DNA of 23,347 bases. It comes from Trichloromonas sp034002365 (GTDB lineage: Bacteria; Desulfobacterota; Desulfuromonadia; Desulfuromonadales; Trichloromonadaceae). This document shows positions 13,062 to 20,615 of this stretch, piece after piece. The translations under genes and the position numbers were made by a program. How positions within the stretch are numbered: the first letter of the stretch is position 1; every line of letters begins with the position of its first letter. The notes beneath the pieces are model-generated. The model saw only the letters and a list, made by a program, of their open reading frames with translations, had not been told where the DNA came from and made no database searches. Location: contig JAVFAR010000040.1 of the NCBI GenBank assembly GCA_034002365.1, forward strand, positions 1 through 23,347, given 5' to 3'.

Positions 13062-15146
13062 TCATTCCGCCGCCGCGTTCTTGTGCTCGGCCAGAATCTT
13101 GGCCGTCAAGTGGGGGGGCACTTCTTCGTAGTGAGAAAATTCCATGGTGAAAAGGCCCCGGTCCGAGGTCATCGAGCGCAGTTCGGGGGCGTACTTGAGC
13201 ACTTCGGCCATGGGCACCTGCACGGCGATGTTCTGGCTGCCCCCCTGGGGCTCGACCCCAAGCACTTTGCCGCGACGGGAGTTCATGTCGCCGATGACGT
13301 CGCCGACGCAATCGTCGGGGACGGTGATTTCCATGTGCATGACGGGTTCGAGCAGGACCGGGCTGGCTTCCTCCATGCCTTTTTTGAAGGCCATGGAACC
13401 GGCGATTTTGAAGGCCATTTCCGACGAGTCGACACTGTGATGGGAACCGTCATAGAGGGCGACGGAGAAATCCTGAACCGGGTAGCCGGCCAGGATTCCA
13501 TGTTTCATGGATTCCTGAATGCCCTTGTCGACCGCCGGGATGAACTGGCGGGGGATGACTCCGCCGACGACCTTGTCGATGAACTGATACCCCTCCCCAC
13601 GCGCCAGGGGGGCGATTTCGATATGGACATCGGCGAACTGGCCGCGACCGCCCGACTGCTTTTTATGACGATAATGCTGTTTGACGGTCTTTTTGAAGGT
13701 TTCGCGGTAAGGCACCTTCGGCTCCTTGAGCAGAACCTCGACACCGAACTTGCGCTTGAGTTTTTCCACCGCGACCTCGACATGGACCTGGCCCATGCCG
13801 GAGAGAATCATTTCCTTGGTCTCTTCATCCCGCTGGACGTTGTAGGTAGGGTCTTCCTCCATGATCCGATGGAGCGAACTCATGATCTTGTCTTCGTCCC
13901 CCTTGCTCTTGGCCGCCAGGGCGAAGGAGATGACCGGCTTGAGGGCCATCGGGCTCTCAAAGAGGATGGGCTTTCCGGCATCGCAGAGGGTATCGCCGGT
14001 GGCGGTTTCCTTGAGTTTGGCCACGGCGACAATGTCGCCGGCTTCGGCCTCGGTCAAAGCCCGCTGTTTTTTCCCTTCCAGTTCGAAGATCTGACCAATG
14101 CGCTCGGTGATGTCCTTGTTCGGGTTGTAAACCGTCGAATCGCTCTTGAGGGTGCCCGAATAGATGCGGAAAAGGGTCAGTTTGCCGGCATAGGGATCGC
14201 TGATGGTCTTGAAGACCATGGCCGAAAAGGGCTCTTTCGGATCGGGACGGCGCTGGTCGGCTTCGCCGTTCTTGGGATTTTTGCCGTACTGGATGCCCTT
14301 GTCGATGGGGGACGGCAGGCAGTTGACGATGGCATTGAGCAGATTGCGCACGCCGATGTTGGCGGTGGCGCTGCCGCAGAGGACCGGGGTGAAGACCTTG
14401 GTCAGGGTGCCTTCGCGCAGACCGCGAAGGAGTTCGTCGCGGTCGAGGGATTCCGTTTCCAGATATTTCTCCATCAACTCGTCGTCGGCCTCGGCCGCCG
14501 CTTCGACCATGCTGGTCCGCAGGCGCTGAGCTTCCTCCAGATACTCGGCGGGGATTTCCGTTTCGTCATAGGTCCCCTTGCCGTCGAATTTGAAGAAACG
14601 GGCCTTCATGTCGATCAGGTCGATGATCCCCTTGAAGTCCTCGCCGGAACCGACGGGCATGGCGATGGCAATGGCCCGGGTATCGAGACTTTTCTGCACA
14701 TCGTCGACTGCTTTGAGAAAGTCGGCGCGGTCGCGGTCCATCTTGTTGACGAAGATGATGCGCGGCACTTCGAATTCGTTGGCCCACTCCCAGATTTTCA
14801 GGGTCTGGGCCTTGACGCCGTCGACGGCGGAAACGACCAGGACCGAGCCGCCGAGAATCCGCAGGCAGTTGCGGGTATCGTGAAGAAAGTTGGTATAGCC
14901 GGGGGTGTCGACGATGTGCAGGCTGCAATCCCCCCACTCGCAATGGTTGAGACTGGAGCTGATGGTGATCTGCCGCCTGATCTCCTCGGGCTCGAAATCC
15001 ATGGTCGAGGTGCCGTCATCGACCCGGCCGAGACGATCGGTCATGCCGGTATTGAAGAGGATCGCTTCGGTCAGGGACGTCTTTCCGGCATCCCCTTGCC
15101 CGACAATTCCCAGGTTACGCAGTTTGGCCGTTTCATACTTTCCCAT
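13062..15146 (-). CDS. EF-G-like translational GTPase paralogue (EF-G2/FusA2 type)
   Basis: 694 residues with the full five-domain EF-G layout: GTPase domain (1-~285), domain II (about 305-390), domains III-V (about 400-690, including the domain IV segment ADVHIEIAPL and the C-terminal EF-G fold). G motifs are G1 GQGDAGKT (16-23), G3 DTPGY (80-84) and G4 NKMD (134-137). The G3 motif has Tyr84 where canonical EF-G has the catalytic His, and the switch I region reads RRQITIS instead of ERGITI. These are marks of the divergent EF-G-like subgroup, not the main fusA, which normally sits in the str operon. AAGGAGGAATC precedes the ATG at 15146. Its function in translation or ribosome rescue is not established from the sequence. 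Confidence 0.9.
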   Translation of the reverse strand: MGKYETAKLRNLGIVGQGDAGKTSLTEAILFNTGMTDRLGRVDDGTSTMDFEPEEIRRQITISSSLNHCEWGDCSLHIVDTPGYTNFLHDTRNCLRILGGSVLVVSAVDGVKAQTLKIWEWANEFEVPRIIFVNKMDRDRADFLKAVDDVQKSLDTRAIAIAMPVGSGEDFKGIIDLIDMKARFFKFDGKGTYDETEIPAEYLEEAQRLRTSMVEAAAEADDELMEKYLETESLDRDELLRGLREGTLTKVFTPVLCGSATANIGVRNLLNAIVNCLPSPIDKGIQYGKNPKNGEADQRRPDPKEPFSAMVFKTISDPYAGKLTLFRIYSGTLKSDSTVYNPNKDITERIGQIFELEGKKQRALTEAEAGDIVAVAKLKETATGDTLCDAGKPILFESPMALKPVISFALAAKSKGDEDKIMSSLHRIMEEDPTYNVQRDEETKEMILSGMGQVHVEVAVEKLKRKFGVEVLLKEPKVPYRETFKKTVKQHYRHKKQSGGRGQFADVHIEIAPLARGEGYQFIDKVVGGVIPRQFIPAVDKGIQESMKHGILAGYPVQDFSVALYDGSHHSVDSSEMAFKIAGSMAFKKGMEEASPVLLEPVMHMEITVPDDCVGDVIGDMNSRRGKVLGVEPQGGSQNIAVQVPMAEVLKYAPELRSMTSDRGLFTMEFSHYEEVPPHLTAKILAEHKNAAAE

Positions 15147-15278
15147 GATTCCTCCTTACAGTTCACCTCGGGGGTGAAACCAGCTACAGGATTGACGTCA
15201 GGAAACAACGAATACGGGGACCAGCCCCGGCAATCTTCTATTCGACCCGCAAAAGTCAAAGTAACGGATTCGGCTTAT

Positions 15279-16061
15279 TTATTCAGCGTTTTTAGTCCCT
15301 TTGTTGCGACAATAGATGATTCTCAACCCCTCCAGGGTCAGCATCGGCTCGACCTCGTCGATGCCCCGGGAATCGTCGGCGACCAGCGGCGCCAGACCCC
15401 CCGTCGCCACCACCAGCGCGGTCTCTCCCAGTTCCCGGTGCATGCGCGCGACAATCCCGTCGACCAGCCCGACGTAACCGTAGAAGATACCGGCCCGCAT
15501 GCTGTTGACGGTGTTCTTGGCGATGACCTGCGGCGGACGGCGGATATCGACGCGGGGCAGCTTGCTCGCCCGCATGAAGAGCGCCTCGGCGGAAATGGCT
15601 ACCCCCGGCGCGATAGCGCCGCCGAGGTATTCCCCCCGGGGGGAAATGCAGTCGAAAGTGGTGGCCGTGCCGAAGTCGACGACGATCAGGGAACGGCGGT
15701 ATTTTTCATAGGCCGCCACGGCGTTGACGATGCGGTCGGCGCCGACTTCCCTGGGATTGTCGTAGAGGATCGGCATGCCGGTCTTGATGCCGGGACCGAC
15801 GACGTAGGGCTCCTGCCGGAAACAGGACCGGCAGAGCTGCACGAAGGTGTCGAGAACCGGCGGCGCCACGCAGGCGATGATGACATCGTCGACCTCGGCG
15901 AAGGTCTGCCCGGAAAGACAGAAAAGGCGTTCGATGACGACGACGTACTCGTCAGTGGTGCGGGTCTTGTCGGTGGTGATCCGCCAGTTGTGAACCAGGG
16001 TCTCGCCGTCGTAGAGGCCGAGAACCGTATTGCTGTTACCGATGTCGATGACCAGAAGCAT
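15279..16061 (-). CDS. coaX: Type III pantothenate kinase
   Basis: A 260-residue enzyme of the ASKHA fold that phosphorylates pantothenate in the first step of coenzyme A synthesis. Motifs are the phosphate loop DIGNSNT (6-12), GADR (107-110, pantothenate binding), DFGTATTFD (129-137) and GGAIAPG (147-153). Length matches the family. Type III kinases need a monovalent cation and are not feedback-inhibited by CoA. The ribosome binding site before the ATG at 16061 is weak, so translation may depend on coupling with birA, whose stop lies 42 bp upstream. Confidence 0.95.
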   Translation of the reverse strand: MLLVIDIGNSNTVLGLYDGETLVHNWRITTDKTRTTDEYVVVIERLFCLSGQTFAEVDDVIIACVAPPVLDTFVQLCRSCFRQEPYVVGPGIKTGMPILYDNPREVGADRIVNAVAAYEKYRRSLIVVDFGTATTFDCISPRGEYLGGAIAPGVAISAEALFMRASKLPRVDIRRPPQVIAKNTVNSMRAGIFYGYVGLVDGIVARMHRELGETALVVATGGLAPLVADDSRGIDEVEPMLTLEGLRIIYCRNKGTKNAE

Positions 16062-16103
16062 GAAGAAGTCGCGTATCCATTTCGAGGGTTGAGGTATTCG
16101 GCG

Positions 16104-17105
16104 TCATCCCGGCGGGGATGTCCGCTCCAGGGGCCGGACATCGCCGGCAAGGATCTTTTCAAGGGCGCCGCCGGCGCGAACCAGCAGACCGCCGTCGCTG
16201 TCCAGCCCTTCGACCCGCCCCCGGATCAGCCGGCTTTGGCAGTCGACCTCCACCTCCCGGCCGATGAGGTCGCACAGCTCTTCCCAGGCGCGGATGACGG
16301 GGGGAAAACCGGAAGCCAGATACTCGCCATAGAGGCTGTCCAGATGGCGATAAAGAGCGCGGGCGAAGGCCAGGCGGGAGACTTCGCGGCCGGTTTCGAT
16401 GGCCAGGGAGGTCGCGGGATAACGGAGATCGTCGGGAAATTGCCCGGGACGCATATTCAGGTTGACACCGATGCCGAGGACGATATAGCGCACCCCTTCG
16501 GTTTCGGCATTCATTTCGTTGAGCAGCCCGGCGACCTTGCGGCCGCCCAGCAAAACGTCGTTGGGCCATTTGACCAAGGGACGGAGGCCGCCGATTTCCG
16601 CCACCGCCCGGGCCACGGCCACGGCGGAAAGGAAGGTGAGTTGCGGACCGTCGTAAGGGAGGATCGGAGGGCGAAGCAGAATCGAGGTATAGAGATTGAC
16701 GGCCGGCGGCGACGCCCAATAACGGCCGAGGCGCCCCTTGCCCGCCGTCTGCCGGTCGGCGATCACCACCGTCCCTTCGGGCCGGCCGCGATCGCCGAGT
16801 TCGCGGGCGCGCAGATTGGTCGAGTCGGTTTCGTTGAAAAAGACCAGTTCCCGACCGATGATGCGGGTCTTGAGACCGGCCCGCACCTCCTCGGCGAGCA
16901 GAACGTCGGGCAGGGAGGTCAAACGGTAGCCTCGGGAAGGGAGCGCTTCGATGGCGTAGCCCAGAGAGCGCAAATGACGGATCTTTTTCCAGACGGCGGT
17001 ACGCGAGACCCCCAGCTTTCGGCTGATTTCCTCCCCGGACAGCAGCGTCCCGGGATGAGCGCGAAAGAGTTGCAGGATGTCTTCGTGTTCCAGTCGTTGC
17101 CCCAT
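16104..17105 (-). CDS. birA: Bifunctional biotin operon repressor / biotin-protein ligase
   Basis: A 333-residue protein with an N-terminal winged helix (about 5-65; SGEEISRKLGVSRTAVWKKIRHL), a class II biotin ligase core (about 85-265; GKGRLGRYW at 122-130 for biotinyl-AMP, KWPND at 179-183) and a C-terminal SH3-like domain (about 280-325). It attaches biotin to carboxylase carrier proteins and may repress biotin genes through its winged helix. It starts 18 bp after nadC ends and is followed closely by coaX, a cofactor-biosynthesis run familiar from Geobacter relatives. No biotin genes lie within the window. Confidence 0.95.
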   Translation of the reverse strand: MGQRLEHEDILQLFRAHPGTLLSGEEISRKLGVSRTAVWKKIRHLRSLGYAIEALPSRGYRLTSLPDVLLAEEVRAGLKTRIIGRELVFFNETDSTNLRARELGDRGRPEGTVVIADRQTAGKGRLGRYWASPPAVNLYTSILLRPPILPYDGPQLTFLSAVAVARAVAEIGGLRPLVKWPNDVLLGGRKVAGLLNEMNAETEGVRYIVLGIGVNLNMRPGQFPDDLRYPATSLAIETGREVSRLAFARALYRHLDSLYGEYLASGFPPVIRAWEELCDLIGREVEVDCQSRLIRGRVEGLDSDGGLLVRAGGALEKILAGDVRPLERTSPPG

Positions 17106-17123
17106 GGGGTCTCTGGCCTGTCT

Positions 17124-17948
17124 TTATTGAAAGAGCATGGAAATATCGGCGGAGCGGTAGGAATGGGTCAAGGCCCCGGCGGAAATGAAATCGACGCCGG
17201 TTTCGGCAATGCTGCGCACGGTGTCGAGATTGACCCCGCCCGAGGCTTCGGACAACGCCCGGCCGTCGATGAGACGGACGGCATCCTCAAGCATGGGGAT
17301 ATCCATATTGTCGAGCAGGATGATATCGGCGCCGGCTTCCAGCGCCTCGGCCACTTCGGCGAGGTTCTGGGTTTCGATTTCGATGCGCAGGGTGTGCGGT
17401 GCGCGGGTGCGCGCCCGTTCGACGGCGGTGGCGATGCCGCCGGCGGCGACGATATGATTTTCCTTGATGAGGATGCCGTCGTACAGAGAGGTGCGATGGT
17501 TACGCCCGCCGCCCATGCGCACCGCGTATTTTTCAAGGACGCGCAGCCCCGGCGTGGTTTTGCGGGTATCGACCAGGGTCGCTTGCGTACCCCCGACGGC
17601 GCGGACGTACTGGGCGGTCAGGGTGGCGATACCGCTCATGCGCTGAAGCAGGTTGAGCGCGACCCGTTCCCCTTGCAACAGCAGCGCCGCATCCCCCTTG
17701 ATCCAGGCCAGCACCTGGCCACGATTCACCGCGCGGCCGTCCTCGACAATTTTTTCGAAGGCGACCCCATCGCCGACCAGCCGAAAAACCCGGGCGGCGA
17801 CATCGATACCCGCCAGGACGAAATCCTCCTTGGCGACCAGTTGCGCCCGACCGGGGGTTCCCGGGGCGACCACGGCCAGGGTGGTGACATCCCCCAGGCC
17901 GATATCCTCATGCAGCGCCGTCTGGATGATACGATCGATTTCAAACAT
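17124..17948 (-). CDS. nadC: Quinolinate phosphoribosyltransferase (decarboxylating)
   Basis: A 274-residue enzyme converting quinolinate and PRPP to nicotinate mononucleotide in de novo NAD synthesis. Signatures include ALHEDIGLGDVTT at the N-terminus, GERVALNLLQRMSGIAT (93-109), the quinolinate-binding TRKTTPGLR (128-136), GGGRNHR (146-152) and LIKENH (160-165), and a later LDNMD segment. Standard length and motif order. AGGAG lies six bases before the ATG at 17948. First gene of the nadC-birA-coaX run, with a promoter candidate just upstream. Confidence 0.96.
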   Translation of the reverse strand: MFEIDRIIQTALHEDIGLGDVTTLAVVAPGTPGRAQLVAKEDFVLAGIDVAARVFRLVGDGVAFEKIVEDGRAVNRGQVLAWIKGDAALLLQGERVALNLLQRMSGIATLTAQYVRAVGGTQATLVDTRKTTPGLRVLEKYAVRMGGGRNHRTSLYDGILIKENHIVAAGGIATAVERARTRAPHTLRIEIETQNLAEVAEALEAGADIILLDNMDIPMLEDAVRLIDGRALSEASGGVNLDTVRSIAETGVDFISAGALTHSYRSADISMLFQ

Positions 17949-17982
17949 TTGCGCTCCTGCCTAACATATTGAAAACGCTTTT

Positions 17983-18012
17983 TATATAGCACACCGACAA
18001 AAGCCCCCGCAA
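17983..18012 (-). promoter_or_regulatory. Promoter candidate for nadC-birA-coaX
   Basis: On the minus strand TTGCGG (18012-18007), an 18-base spacer and TATATA (17988-17983), about 35 bp before the nadC start. The -10 is good, the -35 moderate. Confidence 0.4.
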
Positions 18013-18069
18013 CTGAAAAGCCCCAAGTCCGGCAATCTTCTTGTCCCCCGCGGGAGGGCTGATTTAATC

Positions 18070-18097
18070 TTTACATTTTCAGCGGTTGTGCTAGAAA
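18070..18097 (+). promoter_or_regulatory. Promoter candidate for the OmpA-like gene
   Basis: TTTACA (18070-18075), a 16-base spacer and TAGAAA (18092-18097), in the divergent gap with nadC and about 95 bp before the gene start. A moderate match only. Confidence 0.35.
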
Positions 18098-18191
18098 AAG
18101 GAGCGTTCTCAAACCGGCCTCGAACCGTCGCGCAAGTGGCCGCCGGAACCCATTTTTCCTTTCCTTCATCCCCCTCTCCCCGGAGTTGCTC

Positions 18192-19076
18192 GTGACCCGC
18201 AAACCCTTTGTGCCCGTCCTGATCGTCCTGACCCTGGCCTGCGGCGCCTGCGTCAGCAACAGCGCCTACCGGCAGAAGCTCGACGAAAACGAGTTCATCA
18301 CCCGGCAACTCGGCGAAATGGAAGCAGACTGCCAGTTGGTCAAGGATCGCCGCGACTATTTGGTGAAGATCAACGGCGACCTGGAACGGCGCCTGCACGA
18401 ACTGACCGGACAGGAAACCCGGCAACGGGCGGAACTGAAAAAAGCCAAGGAAGATATTACACGGCTGGAGAAAATCCTCTCCTCGCGCAATACCGAAACC
18501 GGCGCCGCCATGAAGGAGATGCGCGAGACCATCGACCGCCTGGAGGAGAAAAATCGCGATCTGGAGCAGGAACGCCTGGCCCGGGAAGCGCGCATGGCAA
18601 AAATTCGTGAGACCTATGACGAACTGACCGTCCTTTTGGCGGCGGAAATCGGCCGCAGGGAAGTCGTTCTCGACATCCATCCCGACAGTCTCTCCATCGA
18701 CCTCTCGGAGAAAATCCTTTTCGATTCGGGGGCAACCGAGGTCAAATCAGAGGGTCTGGAGGTGCTGCGCCGTCTGGGCGGCGTCCTCGCCAATCTCCAG
18801 GGAAATGATATCCGCATTGAAGGGCACACGGACAATGTGCCGATCAGCTCGCGCCTCCGGGAAAAATTCCCCAGCAATTGGGAGCTCTCGGCGGTGCGGG
18901 CGGCCAGCGTCCTCCATTTTCTGCAGGAGACGGTCGGCCTGCCCGGGGAACGGCTCGCCGCCGTCGGCCACGGGGAATTCCGGCCGGTCGGCGACAACGC
19001 CACTCCCGAAGGCCGGGCGCTCAACCGGCGTATCCGGATTCTACTGAAACCGTGGGATTTTCCTGCGGCCCCCTGA
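18192..19076 (+). CDS. OmpA/MotB-domain envelope protein, probable lipoprotein
   Basis: 294 residues. A signal peptide (1-16 or 1-19) ends in LACGAC, with Cys17 or Cys20 as possible lipidation site; neither fits the lipobox exactly. Residues about 30-155 are a long charged coiled coil. The C-terminal OmpA-like peptidoglycan-binding domain (about 165-290) has IEGHTDNVPI, NWELSAVRAASVL and NRRIRI, the binding-site segments. It probably tethers the outer membrane or an envelope complex to peptidoglycan. The GTG at 18192 is chosen because GGAG lies six bases before it; a TTG two codons earlier would directly abut that site. A HAD phosphatase gene starts 8 bp after its stop, so the two are likely cotranscribed. 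Confidence 0.88.
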   Translation: MTRKPFVPVLIVLTLACGACVSNSAYRQKLDENEFITRQLGEMEADCQLVKDRRDYLVKINGDLERRLHELTGQETRQRAELKKAKEDITRLEKILSSRNTETGAAMKEMRETIDRLEEKNRDLEQERLAREARMAKIRETYDELTVLLAAEIGRREVVLDIHPDSLSIDLSEKILFDSGATEVKSEGLEVLRRLGGVLANLQGNDIRIEGHTDNVPISSRLREKFPSNWELSAVRAASVLHFLQETVGLPGERLAAVGHGEFRPVGDNATPEGRALNRRIRILLKPWDFPAAP

Positions 19077-19084
19077 AGGCACCC

Positions 19085-19717
19085 ATGGCGGCGATTGAAT
19101 GGATCTTCTGGGACAACGACGGCGTTCTGGTCGACACGGAAGACTTTTATTTTCAGGCTTCCGCGGAGCTGCTGAGGGAAGCCGGGGTCGAGCTCAGCCG
19201 CGAGCAGTTCGTCGAGATATCCCTGCGGCGCGGGGCGAGCGTCTTCGACCTCGCCGAGGGGGACAAGCCCTATCTCGGCACCCTGCGGGAACGCCGCAAC
19301 CGGCGCTACGCCGAACTCCTCGCGCAAGGGGTGGCGCCCATCCCCGGGGCCGCCGAAACCCTGCGCGCCCTGCACGGGCGGGTCAAAATGGCGATCGTCA
19401 CCAGTTCCCATCGTGACCATTTCGACCTCATCCACCAAAACACGGGGCTGATGGGCTGCTTCGATTTCATTCTTACCCGCGAGGATTACCGGCACACCAA
19501 ACCCCACCCCGAGCCCTACCTGACCGCTATCGCCCGCAGCGCCGGTGACCCGGCACGCTGCCTGGTGGTGGAGGATTCGCAACGGGGGCTCCAAGCCGCC
19601 GTCGCCGCCGGCCTCAGGTGTCTGGTCATCCCGGGGGATCTCAACCGGCACAGCGACTTTTCAACCGCCCACGCCATTCTTCAGGGCATTGATGAAGTTC
19701 CCGCCTACCTTCGCTAA
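19085..19717 (+). CDS. HAD-superfamily phosphatase (beta-phosphoglucomutase/Gph-like)
   Basis: 210 residues with the four HAD motifs: WDNDGVLVDTE (Asp10 nucleophile, Asp12 acid/base), TSS (106-108), Lys139 in HTKPHPEP, and VVEDSQRG with Glu163/Asp164. An alpha-helical C1-type cap lies at about 18-85. The first motif reads DND rather than the common DLD or DMD. The family dephosphorylates small phosphate esters such as phosphoglycolate or sugar phosphates; the substrate is not deducible. It starts 8 bp after the OmpA-like gene, with AAGG before the ATG. An upstream open extension lies inside the OmpA-like gene in another frame and is rejected. Confidence 0.88.
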   Translation: MAAIEWIFWDNDGVLVDTEDFYFQASAELLREAGVELSREQFVEISLRRGASVFDLAEGDKPYLGTLRERRNRRYAELLAQGVAPIPGAAETLRALHGRVKMAIVTSSHRDHFDLIHQNTGLMGCFDFILTREDYRHTKPHPEPYLTAIARSAGDPARCLVVEDSQRGLQAAVAAGLRCLVIPGDLNRHSDFSTAHAILQGIDEVPAYLR

Positions 19718-19804
19718 CCGCCAACGGCTTCCTCCCCCATACACCCTGAACAAAAACATCATACACCCCATATTTGACCTATTCTTCATCAATTACGACA
19801 ACTT

Positions 19805-19835
19805 GTCCTATCTTAGGACTGATTTAACGAATCAG
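19805..19835. promoter_or_regulatory. Adjacent dyads, candidate activator site for the small-peptide operon
   Basis: GTCCTATCTTAGGAC (19805-19819) is a 6-bp dyad with a three-base centre. CTGATT / AATCAG (19819-19824 / 19830-19835) is a second dyad sharing one base with it. No T-run follows, so these are not terminators. The first is centred about 155 bp upstream of the -24 element, where sigma-54 activators usually bind. Confidence 0.45.
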
Positions 19836-19963
19836 TATTAACGAGAAGAAGTATATTTTATTCATACGATTTAGCCCCACCTTCATCCCTCCCCAGAACC
19901 TCAAGTAAAAACAAATCTTAGTCATTTCAGTGTTTTATAATTTTTTTAAATTAATTTTCTGCC

Positions 19964-19980
19964 TTGGCACGCTCCTCGCT
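19964..19980 (+). promoter_or_regulatory. Sigma-54 (-24/-12) promoter of the small-peptide operon
   Basis: TTGGCAC-N5-TCGCT: a perfect -24 TGGCAC, exact spacing and a -12 element one base from TTGCW that keeps the invariant GC. The predicted transcript starts about 40 bp before the first small gene. Confidence 0.75.
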
Positions 19981-20029
19981 ATATACCAAGACAACAGCAA
20001 GGCACAACGGCCTTGGAAAGGAGCACATC

Positions 20030-20254
20030 ATGAAACGCACTCTCTCGACCCTGATTCTCATCGCCGCCTCGGCTTCCACCGCTTTTGCTTCCGGCGCAGC
20101 CGAAGGTTCCGGCTTCGGCCTGATGACCCTCGCTTTCCTGGGCTTCTTCGCCCTGATCATCGCCACCCAGCTGCTTCCCGGCCTGGCCCTCTTCATCACC
20201 GGCGCCAAAGGCATCTTCCGCAAGGGAAACAAGGAAGCCGGCAGCCATCGCTAA
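20030..20254 (+). CDS. Small secreted/membrane protein A (74 aa), unknown function
   Basis: 74 residues: a clear signal peptide (about 1-21, cleavage after AFA), a short Gly/Ser/Ala-rich linker, one strongly hydrophobic segment (about 28-60) with a Gln-Pro kink (LIIATQLLPGLALF), and a basic, Lys/Arg-containing tail (61-74). It is paralogous to the next gene: 18 of 35 core residues are identical, including the block FLGFxxLIxATQLxPxLxL. AAAGGAG lies eight bases before the ATG. It is the first gene behind a sigma-54 promoter. I recall similar orphan small proteins from Geobacter-like genomes but no known function. The gene is too well structured, with signal, ribosome binding site, promoter and paralogue, to be spurious. 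Confidence 0.85.
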   Translation: MKRTLSTLILIAASASTAFASGAAEGSGFGLMTLAFLGFFALIIATQLLPGLALFITGAKGIFRKGNKEAGSHR

Positions 20255-20312
20255 ACAGACAACCCGCAACGAACCCGAATCCATCGGATCTCACACTAAA
20301 AAGGAGAACATC

Positions 20313-20540
20313 ATGAAAGCCATCGCTCGCATCGCCGCCGCCACCGCCGTCCTGTCGACCGTCGCCACGTCCGCTTTCGCCGCATCAAACGCCGCTTCCG
20401 GCGGGGGATTGCTGATCTGGTTGTTCCTCGGCTTCCTCGGCCTGATCGCCGCCACCCAACTGGTCCCCGCCCTGATGCTTCTGGTCGGCATCGTTCAAGG
20501 CGTCACCGGCACCGACGTGGTATCGCAGATCAACAAATAA
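20313..20540 (+). CDS. Small secreted/membrane protein B (75 aa), paralogue of A
   Basis: 75 residues: signal peptide (1-23, cleavage after AFA), Ala/Ser/Gly-rich linker, one hydrophobic segment (about 30-62) with the same FLGFxxLIxATQLxPxLxL block as protein A, and a short polar tail (TGTDVVSQINK) that is neutral rather than basic. AAAAAGGAG precedes the ATG. The 58-bp gap to protein A has no terminator or promoter, so the two are cotranscribed; a strong terminator follows. The different tails suggest a heteromeric pair or divided roles, which is inference. No enzyme motif or metal-binding residues are visible. Confidence 0.85.
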   Translation: MKAIARIAAATAVLSTVATSAFAASNAASGGGLLIWLFLGFLGLIAATQLVPALMLLVGIVQGVTGTDVVSQINK

Positions 20541-20564
20541 AACTGAACATATTCAGCTCGATAC

Positions 20565-20596
20565 AAAAAAGCCGAAGCGTTCGCTTCGGCTTTTTT
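20565..20596. terminator. Bidirectional rho-independent terminator
   Basis: A GCCGAAGC / GCTTCGGC stem (20571-20578 / 20583-20590, extended by one G-C pair) flanked by six A residues on the left and six T residues on the right. It ends the small-peptide transcript on the plus strand and the MaoC gene (stop at 20616) on the minus strand. Confidence 0.92.
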
Positions 20597-20615
20597 GTTG
20601 GGGTGGCAGAGCGGA

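Larger units (their letters stand above)
19718..20029. other. AT-rich regulatory region upstream of the small-peptide pair
   Basis: 312 bp without a gene, much richer in A and T than its surroundings. It contains two adjacent small dyads (19805-19835), a very AT-rich run at 19933-19960 (possible bending or IHF-binding stretch), and a sigma-54 promoter at 19964-19980. A frame open across 19930-20316 has no start site or protein-like features and is rejected. Confidence 0.6.

Noticed and set aside
15162..15178. TTCACC/GGTGAA hairpin in the EF-G-like leader as a riboswitch
   Set aside because: It is only a 6-bp stem with no larger conserved fold visible; too little to call.
12954..17972. A 1672-codon open frame on the plus strand
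   Set aside because: It is exactly antisense to four well-identified genes (EF-G-like, coaX, birA, nadC). It has no ribosome binding site, its product has no domain resemblance, and its composition is that expected of the antisense of GC-rich codons.
18878..19084. Upstream extension of the HAD phosphatase
   Set aside because: It lies inside the OmpA-like gene in another frame; the HAD fold starts right at the ATG at 19085.
19930..20316. A 128-codon plus-strand ORF overlapping small protein A
   Set aside because: It begins in an AT-rich promoter region, covers the sigma-54 promoter, has no ribosome binding site, and is out of frame with the well-supported small gene.
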